Assembly: GCF_003056055.1 (NCBI RefSeq)
Contig: NZ_PYFP01000001.1
Location: forward strand, 930,001-994,000
DNA: 64,000 nt
Direction: 5' to 3'
DNA from: Glaciimonas sp. PCH181
GTDB lineage: Bacteria > Pseudomonadota > Gammaproteobacteria > Burkholderiales > Burkholderiaceae_D
The position numbers and the translations under genes are program-made. The notes under the pieces are model-generated. The model searched no databases. It saw only the letters and a list, made by a program, of their open reading frames with translations, and had not been told where the DNA came from. Positions 9,620 through 18,026 of this stretch are shown here, piece after piece (positions within the stretch are counted from its first letter, which is position 1; the number at the start of each line of letters is the position of its first letter).

Positions 9620-10278
9620 GTCGCACCCAGAAAAAAGGTTTTCACAGCGCGCCCATCGTGTCCGCGCAATTGCAAGCCCATTTCTAACCCGGCCCAATTG
9701 GCCGAGCCAGCCGCCGCAGCGCCATCAGCCCCATGCCAGATTTGGCCGATCTGGTCCCATACGCGTATTTGCATGCTCGCAATGTCGGATTGCAACACTA
9801 TTGGTTGCAAGCCAGCCGCGGCGTTGTTGGTATCGCTGACTGCCGCTTGCCATGCAGCGTCAAGGTCTGGCAAAGCGCGGGTTGATGGCGATTCCTGACG
9901 GCTCAGTACGCCATTGCGCAAACGGTAACTCACCACCTCTAATCGAGTGGGCTGTTGATCGGCCAGCACCAATCGAATCATGGTGAGGCCATTTGCCGTT
10001 GCCGCCAATGCCGGACGTGCGCCTATCAATGCGGCTGGCGCAAGCTGCGCAGTGTCGCTCTGTAATTGTGCAAACGTCAGTTGCATACCACGCGTTTGTT
10101 CCAGTTCGGCGGTCAGCGCAACGCGGGCGCGCACGATACCGTCCAAACCGCGCCATCCAAGCACGGCGACCAGCGCCAGTATGCCGATGGCGACGATCAT
10201 TTCGACCAACGTAAAGCCGCCGGAGCAACGTTTAACCACCGTATATAAGAGCGGAGAATCCGCCAACTTACGCGCCAT
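9616..10278 (-). CDS. gspJ: Type II secretion minor pseudopilin GspJ
   Basis: The 220-residue product carries the prepilin cleavage motif GFTLVEMIVAIGILA near residue 20 with the conserved Glu5. A C-terminal domain typical of GspJ follows, with WQQ/RLRNGVLSR-like strands. GspJ joins GspI and GspK in the pseudopilus tip. The start overlaps the gspI stop by 11 bases, and the stop overlaps gspK by 4. Confidence 0.95.
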   Translation of the reverse strand: MARKLADSPLLYTVVKRCSGGFTLVEMIVAIGILALVAVLGWRGLDGIVRARVALTAELEQTRGMQLTFAQLQSDTAQLAPAALIGARPALAATANGLTMIRLVLADQQPTRLEVVSYRLRNGVLSRQESPSTRALPDLDAAWQAAVSDTNNAAAGLQPIVLQSDIASMQIRVWDQIGQIWHGADGAAAAGSANWAGLEMGLQLRGHDGRAVKTFFLGAT

Positions 10279-10672
10279 TTGATACCACTTGTGTCAATTT
10301 AACGATCTGTCGCAGTGGATCGGCGTCGTCGAAAACCTGCACCTCAACGCGTCTGAAATAAGGATTCGGCGTCGCTAACACATGTTGTTCACAACGCAGT
10401 TGCCAGCCGTCTTGCGGGCAGCTAAAAGAAGCGTCGCCAAGCGGTGGCCAGATATGTGCCAGACGAATTTGCGTTAGTTGATTTTCAGCAGACCAGGTCG
10501 CCATCATCGTGACCCGTAAACCGCTACCATTTTTTGCCAGACTGCCAATGGCACGTAAGCTGGCACCCAGCGCCGTGCCGACAATGACCAATGCGACCAG
10601 CACTTCCAGCAGCGTGAAGCCTGCTGCCAGGTGTGGTTTCCGAGAGCCGGCTCGAAAGACTGAAATGGTCAT
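10268..10672 (-). CDS. gspI: Type II secretion minor pseudopilin GspI
   Basis: This 134-residue prepilin has the cleavage motif AAGFTLLEVLVALVIVGTA and the WSAENQLTQIRL segment characteristic of GspI. It initiates tip assembly with GspJ and GspK. Its ATG directly follows the gspH stop (TAGATG). Confidence 0.95.
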   Translation of the reverse strand: MTISVFRAGSRKPHLAAGFTLLEVLVALVIVGTALGASLRAIGSLAKNGSGLRVTMMATWSAENQLTQIRLAHIWPPLGDASFSCPQDGWQLRCEQHVLATPNPYFRRVEVQVFDDADPLRQIVKLTQVVSNGA

Positions 10673-11182
10673 CTATTCAATGGAAAAATGACCAATGCCA
10701 TCAGCGCGTACAACCACGCTATCGTCCCCGGCATTCAGTGTTAGCAAAAATGGCTTATCGATAGGTTCACGGCCGAAAGTAATCCGCAGTGTCGCCGCCG
10801 ATCCGGTATTCACCTGCGCCGGCGCTATCGACAAGCGCAGCGGCGCGCGCGTAAATGTACGCGGTCGCAGCAAGTCATTTTGATCCAACGCCTGCCAGCC
10901 GGCAGCCCCACTGACCAGAAAACGATAGCCGTCACCGTCGGCTTCAAACGCGGTCGGTCGATTTCGCAAAATCGCTTCGTCGCGGGTCAACTGTAGCAAA
11001 AGCGCAATCCGTTGCGCGTCGCTCTGTAATGCCTGTCGATCATTATTTAATGCACGAAACGATACAACCCCCAGCGTAATACCCGCAATCACGACCACTA
11101 CCAACAGCTCTAGCAAGGTAAAGCCCTGCGAGCGCATCGGCTGCCGTAAATCGCGCTGTGAGCGAGATAGCGCAACGGGCAT
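10673..11182 (-). CDS. gspH: Type II secretion minor pseudopilin GspH
   Basis: GspH is a minor pseudopilin. The prepilin motif QGFTLLELLVVVVIAGI is followed by the typical ALNNDRQALQSDAQRIALLL helix. The start at 11182 is chosen because TAATG couples it to the gspG stop; an in-frame ATG at 11194 is the alternative. The mature domain matches GspH length at about 150 residues. Confidence 0.94.
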   Translation of the reverse strand: MPVALSRSQRDLRQPMRSQGFTLLELLVVVVIAGITLGVVSFRALNNDRQALQSDAQRIALLLQLTRDEAILRNRPTAFEADGDGYRFLVSGAAGWQALDQNDLLRPRTFTRAPLRLSIAPAQVNTGSAATLRITFGREPIDKPFLLTLNAGDDSVVVRADGIGHFSIE

Positions 11183-11640
11183 TAAAGATCCCACGAACCG
11201 ATATCCGCATCGTTACCTTCGCCACCCGGCTGACCATCCGCGCCATAGCTAAACACATCAATCTCGCCTTTTATGCCCGGCGACAGATATTGATACGGGT
11301 TTCCCCAAGGATCTTTTGGCACCTTGTCGATGTAACCGCCGGTTTTCCAGCCATCCGCTCCGGTGGCTGGCTTCACCACCAGCGCCTGCAACCCTTGTTC
11401 AGTAGTCGGATAGCGGCGGGTATCGAGCTTGTAGATCTTCAGCGCCTGCATCAAGGTCGAAATATCCTGCCGCGCCGCCATGACCCGCGCATCGTCGGTA
11501 CGGCCCATTAATTTGGGCACAATCAGTGCTGCCAGAATCCCCATAATGACGACAACGACCATAATTTCGATCAGCGTAAAGCCGCGTTGCACGCTGGCCG
11601 CATAGCGATGTCGCGCGCTACGGAAGACTGGGTTACACAT
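11182..11640 (-). CDS. gspG: Type II secretion major pseudopilin GspG
   Basis: GspG is the main subunit of the pseudopilus. The prepilin motif QRGFTLIEIMVVVVIMGIL is followed by the near-invariant stretch KLMGRTDDARVMAARQDI. The C-terminal calcium-site region ends with YGADGQPGGEGNDADIGSW. The ATG at 11640 is preceded by AAGGA at proper spacing and gives 152 residues; a longer frame up to 11760 would overlap the upstream dioxygenase gene and is rejected. It is the first gene of the twelve-gene operon. No prepilin peptidase gene lies in the window. Confidence 0.97.
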   Translation of the reverse strand: MCNPVFRSARHRYAASVQRGFTLIEIMVVVVIMGILAALIVPKLMGRTDDARVMAARQDISTLMQALKIYKLDTRRYPTTEQGLQALVVKPATGADGWKTGGYIDKVPKDPWGNPYQYLSPGIKGEIDVFSYGADGQPGGEGNDADIGSWDL

Positions 11641-11686
11641 TGAATTCCTTGTTGGTATGCCGGATTGTCTGACTGAATAGTAATTA

Positions 11687-12577
11687 TTAGGAAACATCTG
11701 CAGAGATAAACCGGCGTTGCCGCATCCATTTGGTGGCAACCCATTTCTCTCCCTCAACAATCAAACTGCTAGCGTGTAGCGAAGCGTGATCCAGTTGATT
11801 CATGCTGTTGCAATACTCAAAATAAACCGCGTTACCTTGCTGTGGAGAAACACGCCATCCTGCTTCGGGAAATACCGTCTCGCCACCGGATGCCACATTG
11901 TTCAGATAGGTGACCATCGTGCTGACGCGTTGTCCGCTGCGCTGTAGCGAAGCGTGATTTGCTGCATTGGACGGCACCAAAAAATCAAAATGTGGCGCAC
12001 TCTGCGCGCCGGTCGGGTAATACAAAATCTGTAGCCCTTCGCCGTTCTCCATCGGCAAATTTATCACATCAGAAATACGCCGGTCAAGGCGTGCAATGAA
12101 GGGATTTTCGGCTAGTCTAAAAAACATGCCGAAACTGCTGCGCTGGCCGCTGATGACGTTCATTCCGGTCTGCGGATCGACTAAAGTTGAGGGGGTAAGG
12201 CGAGGTTTTGCCATCGCGATTAATGTTTCGCATTCTTCGGCGCTAAAGACATTTTCCAGCACCGCCAGCATCGGGCGTTCCGCTCTGGCGGCGACGCGCA
12301 CAAACCGGTCAGCGGTCTGAATCGTCGCGCCAGGACGCAAAATCGGTGTCTCATAGATATACGGCTGTGCCTGCTCATCCATTTCTACCGAATCGACAGG
12401 CGTGGGACGACCGGATTGACGTGCGGCAATAAAAGCGGCGACAATTGTTTGCGCCACTGGCGCGGTCATCTGTTGCGCCTGCATCTCCTGAATCAGCGCA
12501 GCGGGATCGCAACCCTGATTCAGGTTATGTAAAATCCAGCTACTTAAATCTGGAGAAAAACGAATGACAGAGCTCAT
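11687..12577 (-). CDS. 2OG-Fe(II) dioxygenase, prolyl-4-hydroxylase alpha-subunit-like
   Basis: This 296-residue protein has a C-terminal double-stranded beta-helix oxygenase domain. The iron ligands fit H-x-D in APHFDFL plus the distal His in SLHASS. The 2-oxoglutarate-binding Lys would be in GEKWVATKW. The first 90 residues form a helical region of unknown role. Such enzymes hydroxylate peptidyl proline or small substrates. It sits 46 bases upstream of gspG on the same strand, so it may share the operon, but no known link to type II secretion explains this. The substrate is unknown. Confidence 0.85.
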   Translation of the reverse strand: MSSVIRFSPDLSSWILHNLNQGCDPAALIQEMQAQQMTAPVAQTIVAAFIAARQSGRPTPVDSVEMDEQAQPYIYETPILRPGATIQTADRFVRVAARAERPMLAVLENVFSAEECETLIAMAKPRLTPSTLVDPQTGMNVISGQRSSFGMFFRLAENPFIARLDRRISDVINLPMENGEGLQILYYPTGAQSAPHFDFLVPSNAANHASLQRSGQRVSTMVTYLNNVASGGETVFPEAGWRVSPQQGNAVYFEYCNSMNQLDHASLHASSLIVEGEKWVATKWMRQRRFISADVS

Positions 12578-12627
12578 TTAATATTCATCGATTACTGATT
12601 TTTCATTTATTTAAGACACAACGGATG

Positions 12628-13272
12628 CTATAAATTAACCGCAACCCAGCCCTGTTCAGTCTTGCGGAAACTTTCTTTTAACTGCATCGCGCCCGCGCCC
12701 AGAACGATGCGACTTACCATCGGAAATACTTTGCGCACCTCGGCATCGCCGGTCCATGGTGCGGCATCAACTTTGTAGGTGTAAGTGACGACAGCCTGAT
12801 CGCCATTTTTATCGGATTTTTGCAACTCCCATCCCAGCACCTTGTCCAGCGTCAGCCTGGCAGCACAAAAATCGCCCTGGTGGACGACGATACTGCCGTC
12901 AGAGGTGGCGGTATGCATCTCTTTCGTCAGATAATATTTCTTCCCGGTGGCCGTCAGATCGTAGCGTTTGACGTTAATCATCTCGCCGGTACTGACGCCG
13001 CTCTCCGCATCTTTTACCGCGACCTGCGCCACCGAAGACTGCACCAGCCCAACTTTTTCTAACACCGGCATCTGCAATGCATTTCTGCCACTGGCATCCA
13101 TTTCCTTCTGGGTGACATCAATCGGCCAGTTGTATTTAGCCAGACAAAGATCACCCTTTTTGGCCAGATAGTCATTCATGCCTACCGTAAAATTCGCCAG
13201 ATTCGCGTCTGACTTGGTCGAGCATCCAGCGATAGCTAAAACGCACAGTGTGCCGATAATAATTTTCTTCAT
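12628..13272 (-). CDS. Putative lipoprotein of unknown function
   Basis: The start at 13272 gives a short lipoprotein signal, MKKIIIGTLCVLAIAGCS, with the lipobox AGC and Ser at +2, which predicts an outer-membrane lipoprotein of about 214 residues. The mature part has alternating beta strands and no motif that I recognise. It lies between the dioxygenase and the di-haem peroxidase on the same strand, with short gaps on both sides. Confidence 0.75.
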   Translation of the reverse strand: MKKIIIGTLCVLAIAGCSTKSDANLANFTVGMNDYLAKKGDLCLAKYNWPIDVTQKEMDASGRNALQMPVLEKVGLVQSSVAQVAVKDAESGVSTGEMINVKRYDLTATGKKYYLTKEMHTATSDGSIVVHQGDFCAARLTLDKVLGWELQKSDKNGDQAVVTYTYKVDAAPWTGDAEVRKVFPMVSRIVLGAGAMQLKESFRKTEQGWVAVNL

Positions 13273-13304
13273 AGGGGATAATAGCAATTAAAAGTTAAGC
13301 AAAT

Positions 13305-14666
13305 TTAGTTCACACAAGCACCGGAAGTCGGCGGCGTTTTAGACGGAACAAAGTCATCGTTAAGCGTCTTCAGGAAGCAAATCAAATCCGCCACATTTTG
13401 ATCCGACATCGGCGGCGCACTGCCCGCAGCACGCCCGTCTAGCGGCATTTGCGTATCGATATTGGTGAGATAAGCTGACGGCAAATCGTTATATTTTTGT
13501 ACGGTGCCGCCGACATATTGGGTTTTGATCAGACCGAAAGTCGGAAATGTCGGATCATTCACCGTTTTTGCCACACCGCCGACGGTCGGATACCAGATTT
13601 CCGGCATCGTATCGCGGGTGTTATAAAACTGGATGACCTGCTCTAACGAATGCATGACGCCGTTGTGGAAAAAAGCAGTGCGCGTTGCCACATTCCGAAG
13701 CGTCGGTGCCTTGAACATGCCGCAAAACGTATTTGGCGCGCCTGCACTGGTCGGCAAATGGTCGGTTCTGATCGGACCGCAGATACCCATATCAAAATAG
13801 GCCGGATTATTGTTATCCGGAATGCCCGGATTGCGCGGCACACTGATCGCCTCATAAGAAAAATCGGTGAACAACGCTGAACTGCCGTTTAATCCTGCGC
13901 CCTGATAATGGCAAGATGCGCAATTAGCGGTGGCCGGATCAGAAAACAGTTTCAGCCCACGGGTTTCGGCAGCGGTCAGCGTGCCACCGATTTTATTTCC
14001 TGCATAGAGATCGAACTTACTGTTATACGGGTGGAAACTCACGTCTTCCAGCTGAAAGGCCTGTAGCGCGGCGACTGCATTATTAAATGCTGCGTTGGTA
14101 TCGGCAAACGCGTTGCTGCCGAACGCTTGCTTGAACAGCGCTGCATACGCAGACGCCTGTACCTTGGTGACGACGTTCGCGGGGCTGGTATTAGCCATTT
14201 CGCGCGGGTCTAATAAGGGAATTTTTGCCTGATCCGCCAAGCTGTTGGCGCGGCCATCCCAAGTAAAGCCGCCGCCGGGACCGGGCACACTGATGCCATC
14301 AGGGTTATCCAGCAAATCGGCATAGGCGGGAGTATTTTCTTTGTAACGCAAGGACGGTACGGCGCGGTTGCCCAGAGCGGTCAACGTTGGGCCACCTAAT
14401 TGCACGGCCAGATTATTCGGTGGTCCATAGGCGGATTTTGGGTCATGGCAGGTGGCGCACGACATTTTTCCAGATCCGGACAGGGTAGCGTCAAAAAACA
14501 TTTGTTTGCCGACCTGTGCTGCAAGGCTTAGCGCGACTTGGGGGGGCACTGGCGGGGTCACAGCGGCACTACTGTCGCCGCCACCACTGCAAGCTGACAG
14601 GCTCAACACTATTGAGGCGACCACACTCCCAAGACATACCCGGGTAAACATGCTTCGTTGAATCAA
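13305..14666 (-). CDS. Di-haem cytochrome c peroxidase/MauG-family lipoprotein
   Basis: The 453-residue product has an N-terminal lipoprotein signal (LSLSACSGGG) and two c-type haem motifs, CATCHD near residue 80 and CASCHY near residue 210. This is the layout of bacterial cytochrome c peroxidase and MauG-like proteins. They act in the periplasm, reducing H2O2 or oxidising a protein substrate. The stretch KAPTLRNVATRTAFFHNGVM is the family signature before the C-terminal haem domain. The next gene upstream is a phosphoesterase whose terminator lies between them, so the two are probably separate units. Confidence 0.9.
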   Translation of the reverse strand: MIQRSMFTRVCLGSVVASIVLSLSACSGGGDSSAAVTPPVPPQVALSLAAQVGKQMFFDATLSGSGKMSCATCHDPKSAYGPPNNLAVQLGGPTLTALGNRAVPSLRYKENTPAYADLLDNPDGISVPGPGGGFTWDGRANSLADQAKIPLLDPREMANTSPANVVTKVQASAYAALFKQAFGSNAFADTNAAFNNAVAALQAFQLEDVSFHPYNSKFDLYAGNKIGGTLTAAETRGLKLFSDPATANCASCHYQGAGLNGSSALFTDFSYEAISVPRNPGIPDNNNPAYFDMGICGPIRTDHLPTSAGAPNTFCGMFKAPTLRNVATRTAFFHNGVMHSLEQVIQFYNTRDTMPEIWYPTVGGVAKTVNDPTFPTFGLIKTQYVGGTVQKYNDLPSAYLTNIDTQMPLDGRAAGSAPPMSDQNVADLICFLKTLNDDFVPSKTPPTSGACVN

Positions 14667-14740
14667 AGGACTGCTCCCAAAATACTGAAAACGAATGCTG
14701 CAAAAGCGTTTGCTTTCACAGCATTCCGAGAAATAGAAAC

Positions 14741-14769
14741 TGCCTCGGAATAAGCTGCGTTCCGAGGCA
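14741..14769 (-). terminator. Hairpin terminator of the phosphoesterase gene
   Basis: TGCCTCGGAA (14741-14750) and TTCCGAGGCA (14760-14769) form a perfect 10-bp stem with a 9-base loop, directly after the stop codon at 14776. On the minus strand a moderately T-rich stretch (GTTTCTATTTCT) follows. Confidence 0.75.
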
Positions 14770-14775
14770 ATCTGA

Positions 14776-17097
14776 TTATTTCTTTATTGCCCAAACGTTC
14801 GCTTGGGTTGCATCCGGACCGACTTGCGCTGGTACGCTCACGTCAGCCGATTGTTTGCCTGTATAGGTCGCAGGCGCTACAAACGCGTGGTTGATCGGAC
14901 GCACAGAATCGAAATGGGTATCGGCGCTGCCCGCATATTCCGGCAAGTTCAGAATGTTGGCAGCAACAAAATTCTCCGAATATTTCGAACGATTCATGTA
15001 GGAGCCGTCCACTGCCGGGTCTGCCAGTTGGAACATATCCTGCAAAGTACGGACGAACGAGAAGTGACTGTACGCATCGCTATCCGAAATACCTGTCGGT
15101 GCGTTAGTCTGATTGGTCAGAATACCGAAAACGCTTTCGCCGTGACCGCGATTACCCTTGGTGTAGGAAACAACGGTGCTATCTACAGACCAGGTGCCAT
15201 CAGGATTTTGCTTCAACGGATTTGCGACCGTACTATTCGCTGGATTCCAGCCGCAGCAAGAATTGAAACCGGCAGTCGCGTTACCTTCGTCAAACATCAA
15301 GACGATAGCGACACGTTTTTGCGGATTTTTCCAGATTGGCGATCCTTCGATCTTTTTAACCACGCTATCAACGTAGTTGTCGCCACGGGTAATGATCGCG
15401 CCGCCAGTGGCAACCGCCACGTTATTCGCAACGCTGCTGCAATCGCTGGCTGTCACCAACGCTGGATTGCTGCCGACAGTGCCTTTGACGGTGATACCGT
15501 GCATGTCATCACATTGATCCGGAACCACAAAGTTCAGCGTACCGATATTGCCGCTGACCAAATCCGTGCTCAGTTGGTCATAGTCGTAACCCGCTGGAAT
15601 CGTGTAATCCAGACTATTTTTCAGGTTTGCATCCCATTGACCGCCGCCCAGCGTACGATTGCTGTAATTAAATTCAGGCGCGCTACGAACGTTCTGATAC
15701 GCCATACCAGGATGATGCTTGGTGCGATACAACTGTGCAGGCAATGGCAGATTCAGACCCGTTGTGCCGACCGCTGCTGCGTTACCGCCCAGCGTGCCCG
15801 GTGCATAGACATGATCCTGCGCGACAACGGCAGCATCAGCCACGCTGTCGATACGGAAATCTTGACCCGGATTCATCGATTCGCTATATGTGCGCCATGT
15901 CAGACCGACAGACGTCAACGCATTAAACAGATTAGGACGACCAACGATGTTGTGCGAAGCGCCGCCTGTGGCGCAATTGGTTGGTGCAACTGGATTAGCG
16001 ACAAACGGGGACTTAGCCAGGCCCGGTTGTGTGTTATCCGGCAACGGCAAATCTTGTGGTGCATTGGCGCCTGTAGCGGCACAGTTCCATTGATTGTCGT
16101 CGGTGATACCAAAATCGTCCGCGCCGCCCAGTGCAGTGTAGTTCGGCTCACTTGGGTTACCAGTAGCGTAATAGCTAGTCAACTGGTTACCGGCTTTCAG
16201 GTAAGCATTGATTTTTGGCGCGTAGGCTGAATTCAGGATCGATGACGATGCTTTGTTTTCCAGCATCACGATAAAGATATGGTCGTAACGTGGAATACCT
16301 TCCACATTGAATGCCGCCTGTTGCGATTGCAAGAAAGTAATCGGGGTACGGGTATCTGTCGTCGTCGCTGTTGCAGCGGTAACGTTAGTCATCCCTTTCA
16401 GGCGTGGATCGCCACCCGGAACAGCCAGTGCATCAGGGAACAAATCACCGCGATCAAGCTTGGTAATCGCAAAAGCAAAGCGATTAGCCAATGCGTTCGA
16501 TTCGCTGATCATCGCTTGCTGGGGTGCACCGGTAACGCTGTTGATATCGCTCAGAATGCTAGTCACCGGCACGCCAATACGCGTCGCCAGATTTTGCTTT
16601 TCGGTCGCATAAGTGCTGTTATTGGCTTCGATCTGACGCGCGACTTCTGAAGACAGCGGGCTGATTACAATCGCGCTACCTTGTTCAGTTACCTGCGCTA
16701 GCGGGGCACGAAATACAGTACGGCTGCTGACCTTCACGCCGGTTGCAGTATTGATCGCAGTGGTACCGGTATCAACGAGTAGCGGTTGCAAGGATGCACT
16801 ATTGAAAGTGAAATTTCCTTTAGCGTCGGTCAATACAGGATGTTCGGCAGGATCGCACTTACCGTTGTTATTGGCATCCACACACACCATCGCGCCTTGA
16901 TAATACCCGGCCGCAAATGTTGGATCTGTCTTACTACCAGACTTAAACGCAGTGGCAGTAACAACACCGCTCATCTGCACCGCGCCAGTGCCGATGTTGC
17001 CATCGCTTCCGCCACCACCGCCACAGCCTGCCAGTACCGCTGCAGCCGCAAGCATGGTTAAAGATAGATTAAACGCCTTTTGTTTCGCAATTATCAT
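14776..17097 (-). CDS. Phosphoesterase-family lipoprotein (acid phosphatase/phospholipase C-like)
   Basis: About 773 residues from the ATG at 17097, chosen for the AGGGGG ribosome-binding site just upstream. The N-terminus is a lipoprotein signal ending AAVLAGCGGGGG. Residues from about 275 on match the PF04185 phosphoesterase family: the entry motif YDHIFIVMLENKASSS supplies metal ligands, and DQCDDMHG, MFDEGN and NRGHGESVFGILTNQ follow. Family members are periplasmic or secreted acid phosphatases or phospholipases C. The extra N-terminal 250 residues are Thr/Ala-rich and resemble a surface-exposed domain. A candidate Pho box upstream would fit phosphate regulation. Confidence 0.85.
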   Translation of the reverse strand: MIIAKQKAFNLSLTMLAAAAVLAGCGGGGGSDGNIGTGAVQMSGVVTATAFKSGSKTDPTFAAGYYQGAMVCVDANNNGKCDPAEHPVLTDAKGNFTFNSASLQPLLVDTGTTAINTATGVKVSSRTVFRAPLAQVTEQGSAIVISPLSSEVARQIEANNSTYATEKQNLATRIGVPVTSILSDINSVTGAPQQAMISESNALANRFAFAITKLDRGDLFPDALAVPGGDPRLKGMTNVTAATATTTDTRTPITFLQSQQAAFNVEGIPRYDHIFIVMLENKASSSILNSAYAPKINAYLKAGNQLTSYYATGNPSEPNYTALGGADDFGITDDNQWNCAATGANAPQDLPLPDNTQPGLAKSPFVANPVAPTNCATGGASHNIVGRPNLFNALTSVGLTWRTYSESMNPGQDFRIDSVADAAVVAQDHVYAPGTLGGNAAAVGTTGLNLPLPAQLYRTKHHPGMAYQNVRSAPEFNYSNRTLGGGQWDANLKNSLDYTIPAGYDYDQLSTDLVSGNIGTLNFVVPDQCDDMHGITVKGTVGSNPALVTASDCSSVANNVAVATGGAIITRGDNYVDSVVKKIEGSPIWKNPQKRVAIVLMFDEGNATAGFNSCCGWNPANSTVANPLKQNPDGTWSVDSTVVSYTKGNRGHGESVFGILTNQTNAPTGISDSDAYSHFSFVRTLQDMFQLADPAVDGSYMNRSKYSENFVAANILNLPEYAGSADTHFDSVRPINHAFVAPATYTGKQSADVSVPAQVGPDATQANVWAIKK

Positions 17098-17173
17098 GAA
17101 TACCCCCTTAAAAATACAGTTGTGCTTGCCATAACTGAACGAAGCGCATTCTGACATTTCCAAAATGGACATT

Positions 17174-17192
17174 TATGAAGATTTGATGACAT
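17174..17192 (-). promoter_or_regulatory. Candidate Pho box upstream of the phosphoesterase
   Basis: Read on the minus strand, ATGTCAT-CAAA-TCTTCAT shows two TCAT-ended 7-mers spaced 11 bases apart, the geometry of PhoB boxes (CTGTCAT-N4-CTGTCAT). A further TGTCCAT follows at nearly the same helical phase. It lies about 77-95 bases before the start codon of a phosphatase-type gene. The match is partial. Confidence 0.35.
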
Positions 17193-17341
17193 TTGCGTTA
17201 CTGGACTTCACAAAGACAGAAGTTCAGATTGACGCTTTTAAAGCGGTCGGGATGCAGAAAAAATGTGCGATTCGCAGTCTGAAATGATGACATTTCATAG
17301 CGGAGCCGCATCATTTTTCTAGCCCGAGAAAATACCGGCCA

Positions 17342-17374
17342 CGATAGCGGTTCGGTAGCGGTTCGATAGCGAAA
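17342..17374. repeat. Three 11-bp direct repeats
   Basis: CGATAGCGGTT, CGGTAGCGGTT and CGATAGCGAAA stand head to tail, one helical turn apart, in the gap between the phosphoesterase and the aldehyde dehydrogenase. This spacing is usual for protein-binding iterons, but no binding protein can be named. Confidence 0.4.
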
Positions 17375-17463
17375 TCGACTGCCGGAATAGAAAGACGGAT
17401 CAGGCAAAATCAGTGATCCGTCTTCATAAAGCAATCTCTCGGTGTGGCGTTTACGCTACTTTT

Positions 17464-17637
17464 TTATCTGTAGAGGGCAACCCTTTCAACCGCTTTGTGT
17501 AAATTTTCCGTCGCCCTCAGCATTTCTATCGCCGCGTAGATGATTTTTTCTCCGTCCTCCGCCAAATCAAAGCTATCAAGCGCCTTTTTCTGAGACAAAC
17601 TTGCTGGTACAACGATCAATCGCGCCAACGCTGGCAT
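17464..17637 (-). pseudogene. Possible C-terminal remnant of a regulator gene
   Basis: A minus-strand open frame of about 57 codons ends with TAA at 17464. Its C-terminal half (LAEDGEKIIYAAIEML...) is helical and charged, like the end of a small transcription regulator. It stands head to head with the truncated SDR fragment, and a divergent regulator/SDR pair is a common arrangement. No helix-turn-helix or credible start is left. The assignment is weak. Confidence 0.2.
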
Positions 17638-17654
17638 CATCAAAATCGACCCAC

Positions 17655-17863
17655 CCCTATTCCGTACAAGGTGTGGAAGGCGACATCGCCAATCCGGCAG
17701 ATCGCGCCCGCCTCTATGAAACGCTGCGGGCTGACAAGCTGCGTATCGATGTGCTGTTTGCGAATGCTGGCGTCGGTGATTTTGGTCCTATCCGCACCAT
17801 CACGGAAACCCAGTTCGATCATATCGTCGGCGTCAATCTGAAGGGAACGCTATTGTGCTTTTG
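17655..17863 (+). pseudogene. Fragment of a short-chain dehydrogenase/reductase
   Basis: Translated codons include QGVEGDIANPADRARLYETL, then IDVLFANAGVGDFGPI and FDHIVGVNLKGTLL. These are the central SDR elements (D-V cofactor contact, NAG motif, N-x-K-G helix). The N-terminal Gly-rich dinucleotide-binding motif is missing upstream. The frame ends at a stop right after KGTLLCF, before the catalytic Ser and Tyr-x3-Lys, so the gene cannot make an active enzyme. It is a decayed remnant of about 70 codons. Confidence 0.75.
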
Positions 17864-18026
17864 AGAAAAAGTGCGATCGGCGTTGTCACTAGTTGAACTT
17901 TCCGCTATGCGCACCGCAGCATTCAAAATATTCTGACAGCCCTGCCCCAAGTTGGCACATAATTTATATTCACAGCGGCGCAAGTCAACGTCTCGTTACC
18001 ATCGTAAACACGATCAAAGGCAAGCC

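Noticed and set aside
11641..11760. Longer N-terminus for gspG
   Set aside because: It would place 40 residues before the prepilin leader and overlap the dioxygenase gene; the ATG at 11640 has a good ribosome-binding site.
14803..16230. Long plus-strand open frame of 475 codons
   Set aside because: It is antisense to the phosphoesterase gene, which has a signal peptide, domain motifs, ribosome-binding site and terminator. The antisense product shows no family features.
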